DNA of 64,000 nucleotides from Candidatus Thiomargarita nelsonii (GTDB taxonomy: Bacteria; Pseudomonadota; Gammaproteobacteria; Beggiatoales; Beggiatoaceae). The position numbers were made by a program, and so were the translations under genes. The stretch lies in the NCBI GenBank assembly GCA_000785145.2, contig JSZA02000015.1, positions 22,305 to 86,304 of the forward strand. The letters run 5' to 3'. The notes under the pieces were generated by a model, which saw nothing but the letters and a program-made list of their open reading frames with translations, was not told where the DNA came from and ran no database searches. Shown one piece after another: positions 8,591 through 17,622 of this stretch; the stretch's first letter is position 1; every line of letters begins with the position of its first letter.

Positions 8591-9337
8591 ATGAAATCTG
8601 TAATTATCAGCCTGCTTGCTTGTGTTGCCATTTTTAGCCAAGATTTGATCGCAAAGGATATTATCACCGGGGTTTACTCTGATATGCGTTTAATACCTGA
8701 GGAAGGTGATTATCTAGGGACTGAAGTGACTCTCTTGGAATCAAGGACAGATGGTACTCCTCACTATCATGCGCTCGTTCAGTTTGCAGAAGGTGAGCCG
8801 TCGTCCCCGCAGCTTGTTCCAGTATCGGTGAAGGGTGTGAATATCAAATTTACAGCAAACTACATTGGAATAATGGATGTAAAGTTTGTGGGTTACGTCA
8901 CTGAAGATTCTCTCAAAGGATCGTTTTCTGGACTTGATGGAGAAGTGGATTTGCCTCGTGGTAACAGTATTTGGCAATCTGATCCAAAAACGGATGACCT
9001 TATCTCTAAAGAAACCGAACAATGCATGGAAGAAAATTACACAACGGCAGGAACGCTCGCTTGTTTGGATAAAGAATATAAAGCTTGGGATAGTGAATTG
9101 AACCGGCTTTATAGGAAATTGAGATCGAAGTTAGGCCAAAAAGCGAGAATGGCATTGAAGAAAGCTCAACGGAAATGGATAGAACAAAGAAATTTAGAGT
9201 TTGCATTGATAGACACCATTCTGCACGGGCCAGGATTTGAGGGTACGATGTGGGGACCAATTCGTATAGAAACTAAGAATGATGTGGTAAGAAGAAGAGC
9301 CAAAACATTGGGTGAATATCTAAAACAAGTGGAATGA
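8591..9337 (+). CDS. exported protein with LprI-like (DUF1311) C-terminal domain
   Basis: ATG 8591 is chosen because AGGAG lies 6 bases upstream and a signal peptide follows directly (MKSVIISLLACVAIFSQDLIA). The C-terminal half shows the lysozyme-inhibitor LprI-like pattern: a Cys in TEQCMEENY, a second Cys in LACLDKEYKAWDSELNRLY, then KAQRKWIEQRN. Such domains are periplasmic and some relatives inhibit lysozyme. The N-terminal half (GVYSDMRLIPEEGDYLG) is of unknown role. A lysozyme-protection role is inference from the family. Confidence 0.75.
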   Translation: MKSVIISLLACVAIFSQDLIAKDIITGVYSDMRLIPEEGDYLGTEVTLLESRTDGTPHYHALVQFAEGEPSSPQLVPVSVKGVNIKFTANYIGIMDVKFVGYVTEDSLKGSFSGLDGEVDLPRGNSIWQSDPKTDDLISKETEQCMEENYTTAGTLACLDKEYKAWDSELNRLYRKLRSKLGQKARMALKKAQRKWIEQRNLEFALIDTILHGPGFEGTMWGPIRIETKNDVVRRRAKTLGEYLKQVE

Positions 9338-9353
9338 TCAAAACTCCCACCGA

Positions 9354-9381
9354 TGGGGCAACCATAATGGATTGCCCCTAC
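9354..9381. repeat. gggcaacc repeat, half-size copy
   Basis: ggggcaaccataatggattgcccct is a short palindrome of the gggcaacc family directly after the preceding gene. Confidence 0.6.
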
Positions 9382-9488
9382 CTGAAACGAAGTAAAATTT
9401 GTGGTTCAGTACTTAGCCTTCGCCAATCTATGTTAAAAAAAAACCAGAATCTGTTCTGAAAATAGGTTTTTTTTATTTTAAAATAAAT

Positions 9489-9566
9489 CATGAATTAGGG
9501 CAAATTTCTCAGGAAAAAGCCGCAGAAATTGCAGGGCTTAATCGTGATACAGTAACTAAAATATAT
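9489..9566 (+). pseudogene. short antitoxin-like fragment (UPF0175 type?)
   Basis: The bases read HELGQISQEKAAEIAGLNRD and then TVTKIY, which resembles the helix-turn-helix-like end of UPF0175 antitoxins (ISxxKAAELAGxxR). No start codon or surrounding frame survives. Weak, similarity recalled only. Confidence 0.35.
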
Positions 9567-9572
9567 TTCCTC

Positions 9573-9607
9573 AAAGAAATCCTATTTCTTTAATAAATAG
9601 GATTTCT
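9573..9607. terminator. AAATCCTATTT inverted repeat
   Basis: AAATCCTATTT, a 7-base loop and AAATAGGATTT form a perfect 11-bp hairpin. A T-rich tail follows weakly. It may be a terminator or an element end. From here to 10005 the sequence is very AT-rich without a convincing gene. Confidence 0.4.
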
Positions 9608-10005
9608 ATAAATGATAAAATCTTTCAATATTTGATCTCGATTGGCTTGCAAATATTGCTCATATCTCTCTCAAGCTGGGCTTCTGAGACATTAGTACAA
9701 CTAATTATTAAATCAATGAATTTAATGACCTGTCAATTGTCGTTTTTTTTACTTCGTTATATTAATTATATATTAATAAAAAAAATAAGTAAAAAAACAA
9801 TTGTAAAAAGAATTTTTTATCATATAAAACATTGATTTTATTATATTATTTTTTTTATTTAAATTATTATAAACATTGCATTGCATTCTCTAATGAGGGT
9901 GATAAAATACACCAGCCCCCGTCCAGCCCCACATAGTCGCCCTGGCATTCCCTTGGACATTTAATCATCAATTTGTCGATAGAAATCCTATTTTTCCAAA
10001 AAATA

Positions 10006-10244
10006 GCGAGCGTAGGGTGCGTCCTACGCACCTTTATGTATAAAATAAAAAACGGTGCGTGGGACGCACCCTACGCTTCAATGCCATTAAGTCTCGCAAA
10101 AAACCATACATGTAGGGTGGATTAAGCTGCGCGTATCCACATGATTAATATATAAATATCGGTGGATACGCCTACATAGCGAGCGTAGGGTGCGTCCTAC
10201 GCACCTTTATGTATAAAATCAAAAAACGGTGCGTGGGACGCTTG
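10006..10244. repeat. block of gtagggtgcgtcctacgcacc and tgtagggtggat repeats
   Basis: One full palindrome (agcgtagggtgcgtcctacg ... gggacgcaccctacgct) spans 10006-10077. A related tgtagggtggatt...ggtggatacgcctaca palindrome occupies 10108-10176. A second, 3'-truncated copy of the first runs 10177-10244 and stops at the ppdK end. A CAATGCCATTAAG element end lies at 10079. Repeats are evidently inserting into one another here. Confidence 0.75.
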
Positions 10245-10254
10245 TTCGTAGGTT

Positions 10255-13017
10255 TTATAAACTATATTTATCTTCAAGCAACTTAGCCTGTGCCGCTGCA
10301 AGGCGAGCAATCGGTACACGCGGAGCCGAGCAAGAGACATAATCTAAATCAATATGGTGGCAAAAACGAATGGAGGCGGGATGTCCTCCCTGTTCTCCGC
10401 AAATCCCAATTTTCATACCAGCGCGGGTTTTGCGTCCCCATTCTACCGTCATGCTCATCAATTGACCCACGCCTTTGACATCTAGCACTTCAAACGGATT
10501 GTCTTGCAAAATGCCGGATTCATTGTACAGCGGCAAGAATTTATTTTCCGCATCTTCACGCGAAAAGGAGAAGCTGGCTTGAGTCAAATCATTGGTGCCA
10601 AAGGAGAAAAATTCTGCCACTTCAGCCAACGGCGCGGCCCTCATGCAAGCACGTACCACTTCAATCATAGTGCCAAACTTAAATGTCAGCTTGATACCTT
10701 GGCTGCTTTCGATTTCCTTTTGGATGCTATCCACCGACTCCTTGACACGCTTTAATTCTTGGGCAATCGTGACTTGAGGTATCATGATTTCAGGCTGAAC
10801 ATCAATCCCTTCTTTAACGCATTCGGCTGTCGCTTCCAGAATGGCACGAATTTGCATCGCATAGATTTCGGGATAAGTTATCCCTAAACGGACACCGCGA
10901 TGACCGAGCATGGGATTGACTTCGTAGAGTTCGCGCACTTTGCGGAGCATCAGTTCTTTTTTGGCGATGACATCATTCAGCATTTCTTCGCCCATTTCAT
11001 CAAAGGGAGCAGGCAACTCATTGGAATTTGTCTGGCTTAAGCGTATGCTACTCAAGAAATTGCCGACCCCTTTGACCGTGCCGCGCAGTTGACGCAAGCT
11101 TTCCAATTCCTCAGTCAATTCCATTTCAGTCGGTAAAAATTCATGCAAGGGAGGATCCAATAATCGCACTGTGACGGGACGCGGAGAGAGGGTTTTAAAT
11201 AAAGCTTTAAAATCGTTACGCTGAATGGGTAACAACTTATCTAAGACTGCTTGGCGAGTCTCCTGCGTCGCGGCGAGAATCATATCAACCACGAGGGGCA
11301 GACGGTCAACATCATTGAACATGCGCTCAGTACGGCAGAGGCCAATACCCATCGCCCCATACTCCACCGCTTGCTGGGCAGCAGTTGGGGTGTCTGCATT
11401 GGCCATGACTTTCAATTGGGCTATCTGATCCGCCCATGAGAGTAGAGTTTTCAGTTCATCTGAAAATTCAGGCTTTATGGTGGGTAGTTCACCAACGTAC
11501 ACGTTACCCGTGCTACCATCAATGGTGATAACATCGCCTTCGTGCAGGACTTGTTCGCCAATCACTGCTTGTCGTGCTTTGGTATCCACTGTAATGCCTT
11601 CAGCACCCGCCACACAGGCTTTACCCATTCCGCGTGCGACCACCGCAGCATGTGATGTTTTTCCACCACGACTGGTGAGAATGCCTTGTGATGCAAAAAA
11701 GCCGTGAATATCTTCGGGTTTGGTTTCTTCGCGTACTAAAATCACTTTTTCACCCGCACGTCCTAACATTTCAGCACGATCAGCATCAAACACGCATTTA
11801 CCAGACGCTGCACCAGGGGAAGCGGATAAGCCTTGTGCTAAGGGCACTGCCTTGATGTTTGGGGGCAAACGGGGATGCAATAGTTGTTCTAAAAGTTCAG
11901 GATCAAGTCGTAAGAGGGCTTGCTCTTTACTAATCATTTCTTCATTGACCATTTCCACTGAAGTACGCACCATCGCAGCGGCGTTCATTTTACCATTGCG
12001 GGTTTGCAAGCAATACAATACGCCTTTTTCAATGGTATATTCGTAGTCCTGCACTTCGTGGTAATGGGCTTCGAGTTTGTTACGCAACTCAACCAGTTGC
12101 TTGTACATTTCGGGCATTTCCTGTCCCATTTCCTGTACCGCTTTGGGGGTGCGGATACCGGCGACCACGTCTTCTCCTTGGGCATTGACCAAGTAGTCGC
12201 CATACATCTTGTTTTCGCCAGTGCCGGGATCGCGGCTAAATCCGACACCGGTGGCGCAGTCGTTACCCATGTTGCCGAATACCATTGCTACCACGTTGAC
12301 GGCGGTACCATTTGCCATGTCTTTAGTGATGTTAAATTCACGGCGATAATCGACAGCCCGTTTGCCCCCCCATGAGTTAAACACGGCTTTAATGGAGATT
12401 TCTAGTTGTTCATAGACATCTTGAGGAAAGGGCAAGCCGGTTTGATCTTTGACGACTTGCAAAAATAGTTCGCTGATTTCTTTGAGGTTGTCAGCCGTTA
12501 AATCGACATCGCTTTTTGCGCCAACGCGCTGTTTGACCGCTTCAAATTGTTTATCAAAGTGTTCATCGGCGATTTCTAAGGCGACTTTGCCAAATAATTG
12601 GATAAAGCGGCGATAGGAGTCATAACTAAAGCGCTCATCGCCGGTTTGTTGAATGAGACCATTTAAGGTTTGCGTGTTGAGGCCTAAATTTAAAATGGTA
12701 TCCATCATGCCGGGCATGGACATGGCGGCACCAGAGCGCACGGAGACAAGGAGGGGGTTATTGGGATCGCCAAAACCTTTAGCACTGTCTTTTTCAACGG
12801 CTTGGATGTGTTGTTTGACATCATCCATTAAGCCATCTTGTAAATTTTTTTGCGGGTCACCGAGATAGCTTAGGCATGCCTCACTGGTGATGACAAAACC
12901 AGGGGGCACATTGAGGCCAATTTGTGTCATTTCGCACAAGTTGGCACCTTTACCGCCTAATAGCTGCTTGTTTTTTCCATCTCCATTTTTATAGGAGTAG
13001 ATGTATTTTTTAGTCAT
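10255..13017 (-). CDS. ppdK: pyruvate, phosphate dikinase
   Basis: The 920-residue protein has the full-length PPDK layout. An N-terminal ATP-grasp domain opens with GGKGANLCEMT. The central phosphohistidine domain carries GGKTSHAAVVARGMG with the catalytic His. The C-terminal TIM barrel binds PEP/pyruvate (GIGLCRTERMF, GHRGVRLG, FSFGTNDLTQ, CGEQGG). The enzyme reversibly converts pyruvate, ATP and phosphate to PEP, AMP and PPi. It can serve gluconeogenesis or PPi-linked glycolysis. ATG 13017 is supported by GGAGCTC upstream. It stands alone between repeat-rich spacers. Confidence 0.97.
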   Translation of the reverse strand: MTKKYIYSYKNGDGKNKQLLGGKGANLCEMTQIGLNVPPGFVITSEACLSYLGDPQKNLQDGLMDDVKQHIQAVEKDSAKGFGDPNNPLLVSVRSGAAMSMPGMMDTILNLGLNTQTLNGLIQQTGDERFSYDSYRRFIQLFGKVALEIADEHFDKQFEAVKQRVGAKSDVDLTADNLKEISELFLQVVKDQTGLPFPQDVYEQLEISIKAVFNSWGGKRAVDYRREFNITKDMANGTAVNVVAMVFGNMGNDCATGVGFSRDPGTGENKMYGDYLVNAQGEDVVAGIRTPKAVQEMGQEMPEMYKQLVELRNKLEAHYHEVQDYEYTIEKGVLYCLQTRNGKMNAAAMVRTSVEMVNEEMISKEQALLRLDPELLEQLLHPRLPPNIKAVPLAQGLSASPGAASGKCVFDADRAEMLGRAGEKVILVREETKPEDIHGFFASQGILTSRGGKTSHAAVVARGMGKACVAGAEGITVDTKARQAVIGEQVLHEGDVITIDGSTGNVYVGELPTIKPEFSDELKTLLSWADQIAQLKVMANADTPTAAQQAVEYGAMGIGLCRTERMFNDVDRLPLVVDMILAATQETRQAVLDKLLPIQRNDFKALFKTLSPRPVTVRLLDPPLHEFLPTEMELTEELESLRQLRGTVKGVGNFLSSIRLSQTNSNELPAPFDEMGEEMLNDVIAKKELMLRKVRELYEVNPMLGHRGVRLGITYPEIYAMQIRAILEATAECVKEGIDVQPEIMIPQVTIAQELKRVKESVDSIQKEIESSQGIKLTFKFGTMIEVVRACMRAAPLAEVAEFFSFGTNDLTQASFSFSREDAENKFLPLYNESGILQDNPFEVLDVKGVGQLMSMTVEWGRKTRAGMKIGICGEQGGHPASIRFCHHIDLDYVSCSAPRVPIARLAAAQAKLLEDKYSL

Positions 13018-13121
13018 TTAATGAGCTCCTTGACTCAGGTTTATAAAAAAAATTAGCGCTCAATCATAAATGAATTTTAAGAAAAATGGCAACCAAAAAA
13101 AAATGGCAGCCAAAAAAAATC

Positions 13122-13205
13122 CTATTTGAGTGGCTCCCACGGGTTGATAATTGGTACTCCACTTCTTTGCATATCAGCTACATTTCTAGTCACTAGCACT
13201 AAATT
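13122..13205 (-). pseudogene. C-terminal fragment of a PIN-domain (VapC-like) toxin
   Basis: In a frame different from the antitoxin ending just before it, the bases read LVLVTRNVADMQRSGVPIIN then PWEPLK and stop at 13122-13124. This is the typical last strand and tail of PIN-domain toxins (TRNxxDF...G...INPW). The catalytic part is gone, so no toxin can be made. Confidence 0.6.
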
Positions 13206-13395
13206 ATGTATTAATCTCCCTGCCAGTATCTTGAGATCTCTCTAAGTCTAGTGACACGCCTACGAGCGGCGATTGTTGGAAAAATTTGACTAGGCTATTT
13301 TTGGGTTTGAGGAGTTGAGCACCAGATTTTTCTGCGTTGATTATGATTTCACTAAAATGGTTTTCTGCTTCTTGTAGTTGCCAGACATGAGTCAT
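13204..13395 (-). CDS. Phd/YefM-type antitoxin, internally shortened
   Basis: ATG 13395 follows AGAGGATAATA, a good ribosome site, and starts MTHVWQLQEAENHFSEII, the DNA-binding start of Phd-family antitoxins. The end SLDLERSQDTGREI is the usual toxin-binding tail. At 63 residues it is shorter than the usual 80-90, and the middle section normally between the two parts is missing. Its toxin partner survives only as a fragment (13122-13205). Probably a decaying toxin-antitoxin module. Confidence 0.65.
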   Translation of the reverse strand: MTHVWQLQEAENHFSEIIINAEKSGAQLLKPKNSLVKFFQQSPLVGVSLDLERSQDTGREINT

Positions 13396-13505
13396 ATTAT
13401 TATCCTCTTTTCTCATTTTGACCAGAATAGGCTTTTTTCTGGTTTCCACACGCAAGCGCACTCCTTTAGACATAAGTATCCAAGTACTTTAAATAAAAGG
13501 ATATT

Positions 13506-13562
13506 TGTAGGGTGCGTCCTACGCACCTTGACTCTTAATTTGTGCCCAGGACGCACCCTACA
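13506..13562. repeat. gtagggtgcgtcc palindrome
   Basis: tgtagggtgcgtcctacgca and the inverse ggacgcaccctaca enclose cttgactcttaatttgtgcc. The same interior occurs at 21421-21442 and, inverted, at 34050-34060. Confidence 0.75.
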
Positions 13563-13672
13563 AAACCTCGTAAATGGACTTGTGTATAACGATGAGCACG
13601 CAAGCGTGGGAACGATAAAAAAAAATTATATTGTATAATGGATAAATAATCCACCACAAAATAGGAGAAATT

Positions 13673-14059
13673 TTGGAGCCATTAACTAAATTATTTGTGA
13701 TATTAGGAAGCCTCAATGCTGGGCTATCAGTGATTTTTGGCGCGTTTGGCGCACATCTGCTAAAGGAACGACTGGCGGAGAGTTTGATGACGACATTTCA
13801 GACAGGCATCCAGTACCATTTTTTCCACGCGCTCGGATTGTTTGCCGTTGCCTTTGTGGCATCACAGCTACCGGGGGCTAACTTGGTCAAATGGTCAGGT
13901 TTGTTGATGTTTGCGGGGATTATTCTCTTTTCGGGCAGCTTGTATCTGTTGAGTCTGACAGGGATTCGGTGGTTGGGTGCCATAACGCCAGTAGGCGGCA
14001 TAGCCTTTATTGTCTCTTGGATTTTGTTAGCGTTAGCCGTTTGGTTTGTTCCTCAATAA
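13673..14059 (+). CDS. DUF423 family membrane protein
   Basis: The start is a TTG at 13673 with AGGAGA 8 bases upstream; no ATG fits. The 128-residue product has four hydrophobic segments and the family marks: GAFGAHLL near residue 25, FQTGIQYHFFHALGLF near residue 45 and TPVGGIAFIVSWILLA near the end. DUF423 (YgdD-like) proteins are small inner-membrane proteins of unknown function. No operon partner. Confidence 0.88.
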   Translation: MEPLTKLFVILGSLNAGLSVIFGAFGAHLLKERLAESLMTTFQTGIQYHFFHALGLFAVAFVASQLPGANLVKWSGLLMFAGIILFSGSLYLLSLTGIRWLGAITPVGGIAFIVSWILLALAVWFVPQ

Positions 14060-14065
14060 TTCCAG

Positions 14066-14091
14066 CGTCCAAAGCTAAAGCTTTGGACTCC
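14066..14091. repeat. gtccaaagctaaagctttggac palindrome
   Basis: A perfect inverted repeat directly after the DUF423 stop, without a T run. Related palindromes with AAGATAAATCTT or AAGCTAAAGCTT centres recur at 14391-14414, 15613-15652, 18617-18670, 19497-19522, 22738-22760, 26094-26116, 32492-32516, 44099-44121, 46428-46484, 48872-48897 and 53231-53262, nearly always between genes. Confidence 0.7.
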
Positions 14092-14104
14092 AAAATATCC
14101 TTAC

Positions 14105-14314
14105 TTACAATGCTTTTTCACAGTCTTCAATCAGTTGATCTAAGGCTTTAACATGCGTTTTCGCTTCCTTTTTTAATTCGTGAAGGAAATCTAATTCGCT
14201 CTTGCTAATCTTGCCATCAGCAAATAAGCTGTCGCGTAAGACATTGACTTCTTTTTCGCTGATATGACCGTCTCCCACTGCAAAAGCTTTTGCTACTTTG
14301 CGCCATTCTGCCAT
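14105..14314 (-). CDS. small TerB-like helical protein
   Basis: ATG 14314 is preceded by AAGGAGAA, a strong ribosome site. The 69-residue product reads AVGDGHISEKEVNVLRDSLF then ADGKISKSELDFLHELKK. That is a repeated DG-I-xx-E-hh-h pattern seen in TerB-like and EF-hand-like helical proteins. Cytosolic, function unknown. It is downstream of the Fic gene's 3' end on the same strand but separated by a repeat. Confidence 0.65.
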   Translation of the reverse strand: MAEWRKVAKAFAVGDGHISEKEVNVLRDSLFADGKISKSELDFLHELKKEAKTHVKALDQLIEDCEKAL

Positions 14315-14418
14315 TTTGTTCTCCTTAATATATTGTTTAGAGGAGTCTAAGATATAAGAGTTTTTAAAACGGTTTTCAAGTTTATTTTGGTCCAAGATAA
14401 ATCTTGGACTCCTAAATT

Positions 14419-15525
14419 TCAAAACACCATCGCCCTACCCGGCTTACACACCCTATATCTAGTAGCACGCCCCTGCCCAAGACGCTCCAACCTATTTAAA
14501 TCCAATAACTTCTTAATACACGCCTCAACCGTTCTAGCTGGAAAACCCAATGCCGCAATCGCATCAGCACGGCTAAAAAGTTTTGGAGATAAACTATAAG
14601 CCCACTGCCACAAAGCCAACTGTTTTTCTGACAACAAATACTCAAAATTATCTTCTTCAAGAAACTTTATAGCCTTTTGTGCTTGGAGCCGCACTATTTT
14701 TAAAAAAAATAACAAAAAAGGAGCAATCTCCTCAAAATCCGTTTTCCAACTCGCTTGTGTTCGATTCAGTGCCAGATAATAATCTGCCTTATTCAATTCC
14801 ACCAACCGCTCATGAGATACCACAGCGGCGAAATGATAACTTTCTTGCAACAATATCAAATTAGTCAGCAATCGACTAGTTCTACCATTACCATCCTGAA
14901 ACGGATGAATAGCAAGATATTCAAAAATAAAATTAGCAGCTAAAATCAGTGGATGTTTATTACTATCAAGTTTTGCCCACGCATACCAGTCTAACAACTC
15001 CTGCATTTCTTTGGGCACCAAATGCGGCTCCGTTGGATCAAAAATGACACCAATAATATTACCACTTTGATCTTTAGCCTCTACCCGATTTGAACCAAAC
15101 TTATATTGTCCCTTGTGACGTGCGTCTTTATCACTATACTTCAACATATTACGGTGCAAATAAAGAATTGATGACTCTTTAATTGGAATCGAGGCATAAT
15201 TAGCAAATACCAACGTCAACGTTTCCAAATAACCGACAACCTCTTGCTCATCACGGGTTCTAAACTTTTTTATCCGCATATTTCTATATAAATCATTAAC
15301 TTGCTCATCATTTAAGCGATTACCTTCAATACGGTTTGAGGAGCCGCTAGATGTGATGATCACCGCGTGTGTCAGTCGCTCAATGGTTTGTGGCAGGAGT
15401 TTTCCAGTCAATTGCCAGCTATTTTTAACACCATCAATTTCGGCTAAAATCATATATATTTCTTCGATCAGCTCACTACTAAAATTATTTAATCTGCTAG
15501 TAAGTCTAAAATTATTCCAGTCCAT
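14419..15525 (-). CDS. Fic-family adenylyltransferase-like protein with C-terminal winged helix
   Basis: I choose ATG 15525 (MDWNNFRLTSRL), where homology-like sequence begins, giving 368 residues. The Fic motif HPFQDGNGRTSR lies near residue 205 with all catalytic positions present. The upstream SSGSSNRIEGNRL carries the S-x-x-x-E-G inhibitory helix motif, so this is a self-inhibited class II Fic. A flap follows about 20-40 residues before the motif. The last 80 residues resemble a winged helix (SRADAIAALGFPARTVEACI). Such proteins transfer AMP to a hydroxyl of a target protein. The target is unknown and no antitoxin gene is adjacent. Confidence 0.9.
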   Translation of the reverse strand: MDWNNFRLTSRLNNFSSELIEEIYMILAEIDGVKNSWQLTGKLLPQTIERLTHAVIITSSGSSNRIEGNRLNDEQVNDLYRNMRIKKFRTRDEQEVVGYLETLTLVFANYASIPIKESSILYLHRNMLKYSDKDARHKGQYKFGSNRVEAKDQSGNIIGVIFDPTEPHLVPKEMQELLDWYAWAKLDSNKHPLILAANFIFEYLAIHPFQDGNGRTSRLLTNLILLQESYHFAAVVSHERLVELNKADYYLALNRTQASWKTDFEEIAPFLLFFLKIVRLQAQKAIKFLEEDNFEYLLSEKQLALWQWAYSLSPKLFSRADAIAALGFPARTVEACIKKLLDLNRLERLGQGRATRYRVCKPGRAMVF

Positions 15526-15651
15526 AGTTTTTCTCACATGGAATTGATGTGAGATTATGTGAGATAGTGTGAATAAAATCAAGTTCTTTTTTAAAAAGCC
15601 CCAAAATACCGCCACCCTCCAAAGCTAAAGTCCAAGATAAATCTTGGACTC

Positions 15652-17130
15652 CTAAATTTCAAAACACAAGGTTTCAAACACATTTTCCTTTTCTGGAGAC
15701 AGGATGCCATAAAGACAGTATTGTCCTTTGGGTAAATTGGGTAAATTGAGATCGAATAGCGTCAGTGGCGCATTTTGGGAACGATGTCCACGCCATTTTG
15801 TCGCCTCATTGAGGGCTGCCAGTTGGTTGGTGTTTTTGAGGGCTATAAAGTTGCCATCGGGCAAGACGACGGCGGCAAATAAGTCATAACCCCAGCCTTT
15901 ATTATTTCCACTGTCGCTTTTGAGGGGGGCTCGACGCCGCCTGTGACGCTGATGATCACGCCGTTATCACTGCTGGCGATGTTGCCTTGATTATCTTCGG
16001 CATAGAAGGTGATTTGGTAATCGCCGTTGTACGCGCCACCACGCCAAGTGGTTTCCCAAATAGTCTCATCCTGAGTTTGGGACAGTTGCAAACGTGGGTA
16101 AGCTAAAATGGGTGTACCGTTGCTATCCATCACCAGATTGGCTTTAGGCGGTATCATGATCGCCCAAACACGGAGCACTTTGCCTTGTGCAAGTCCGACT
16201 TGGGCTTGTATGGTTTGTCCAGCTTGCACGCCGGTTGAGGTGGTGAGGCTTTCAACGGCTCAATGCCATTTCGTGGCGGGCAACCACTTCAGTAGGGGCA
16301 ATCCCTTGTGGTTGCCCGCCCCTACATAAAATGCGGTCCTCTGTAGGGGCAATCCCTTGTGGTTGCCCTTAACGAAGGTGGCATTGTTTCAACGGCTAGG
16401 GTGAGATCACCCGTGACAAAAGAACCGTTAAGAAAGAGTTGGCGTAGCCATTGTCCGTTTTGACCATCTTCTAATTGGGGTTCTTGGGTAAGATTACCCA
16501 GCATCTGTTTTTGTTTTTGACTGGCATATTGAAAGCCTTCAAAAAAGTTCATGCCTTTGAGTAATCCGCTGGCCAAAAAGCGGCTGAATCCTTGTTTTTG
16601 CAATCGATCATAGTAAGCCAATCCGTTCCCTGTGCTGCTGATAATGGCGCGGTTAGGTGCGATGAGTTTTTGCATCAAGGTGCCAGAGTAACATGTATCA
16701 ATGACTAAGACCATCTGATTACCCGTTTGGTTTTGGAATTCAGGGGCGGACATGTAGCTTAACTTGCCTAATTGGAATCTATCGCTGCCTCCGTGATCTA
16801 TAAAGAATAGGTAAAGGGGTTGGTCCAGTTGTCCGGGTGCCCATTGAAGTGCCCTATCCACAAGCCATCGTTATCAGGGAGTAAGGCAACGACATTATTG
16901 TCTGGTAATTCAGACGTTTTGGTATTATAAGTCGTCCACTCTCCCGTGAGACTGCGGTGAGCTAATCCGCCTTCTTCAAAGCCTACCCACAGTCCACCAT
17001 CACTTAACAGGGTATTGACTTGGCACTGCGGTAAGCCAGTCCAGCATTTTCAATGGCTATCCATAGTCCGCCGCTTTCATCTGTGGCAAGGGCACTGACA
17101 TGATTAGTCGGCTATCGCTGTAATCCAACT
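15652..17130 (-). pseudogene. broken beta-propeller/C13-like peptidase gene
   Basis: Fragments in several frames rebuild one large gene read right to left. About 17130-16861 encodes two-component-regulator propeller repeats (GGLWVGFEEGGLAHRSL, GGLWIAIENAGLAYRS). 16861-16398 encodes a peptidase with LFFIDHGGSDRF (catalytic His) and VLVIDTCYSGTLMQKL (catalytic Cys), a legumain/caspase-like layout. 16249-15652 encodes an Ig-like tail. Frameshifts occur near 17015, 16861 and 15860. A CAATGCCA element interrupts it at 16261-16386. Intact relatives would be large secreted or surface proteins. Confidence 0.75.
16250..16397. mobile_element. miniature element, CAATGCCA family, copy 2 (inside a gene)
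   Basis: The body is 16261-16386 (126 bp), starting CAATGCCATTTCG and ending CGAAGGTGGCATTG. TTTCAACGGCT lies on both sides (16250-16260 and 16387-16397). Removing the element and one 11-bp copy rejoins the peptidase frame as GDLTLAVESLTTSTGVQAG on the minus strand. That proves insertion into a pre-existing gene. The interior has two gggcaacc palindromes. Confidence 0.92.
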
Positions 17131-17242
17131 TCTGTTCGTTTCTCCTAATAGTGTGAGACTATGCCAAGATAATACTATTATACGATTTTTTTTGTTACCA
17201 TATTATAATTTATCCGAGCGATGACAAAGTAGGAAAATAATA

Positions 17243-17611
17243 ATGAAATTTGATCTTGATTTAGGAGATGGCACTTATCAAATACAGCGCTACGATTCGC
17301 ATAGTGTCACTATTAACCAAAAAGTGTACACACAGAGCCTTATCCTGATGCCTGAATATCTCAGTGAATGGAAAGTTGAATCTTTTGAAATGTTGGAACA
17401 GGCGGATTTTCAGGCATTGCAAGCTTTGCGCCCTGAGCTAGTCTTATTGGGCACGGGGCAAAAGATACGTTTTCCAACACCTGAATTGTTAGTGCCACTG
17501 ATTCAGGAAGGGATAGGGGTAGAAGTGATGGATACACAAGCTGCTTGTCGTACTTATATGATTTTGATGGCAGAGGGGCGGGCAGTAGCAGCCGCTTTAT
17601 TATTCAAGTAA
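17243..17611 (+). CDS. Mth938-like domain protein (DUF498)
   Basis: The 122-residue protein matches the DUF498/Mth938 pattern: an N-terminal strand region, LILMPEYLSEWKVES, then ALRPELVLLGTGQKIRFP and GIGVEVMDTQAACRTYMILMAEGR. Relatives include a mitochondrial complex I assembly factor (NDUFAF3) and many bacterial proteins of unknown role. ATG 17243 has AGGAAAATA upstream. It converges on rpoS, with 11 bases between stop codons. Confidence 0.88.
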   Translation: MKFDLDLGDGTYQIQRYDSHSVTINQKVYTQSLILMPEYLSEWKVESFEMLEQADFQALQALRPELVLLGTGQKIRFPTPELLVPLIQEGIGVEVMDTQAACRTYMILMAEGRAVAAALLFK

Positions 17612-17622
17612 AAAAGACAGCC

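Noticed and set aside
9632..9835. AT-rich frame of 67 codons
   Set aside because: Composition-driven, no ribosome site or recognisable sequence.
10255..13017. Several open frames opposite ppdK
   Set aside because: They are antisense shadows of a strongly conserved 920-residue gene, without ribosome sites or family features.
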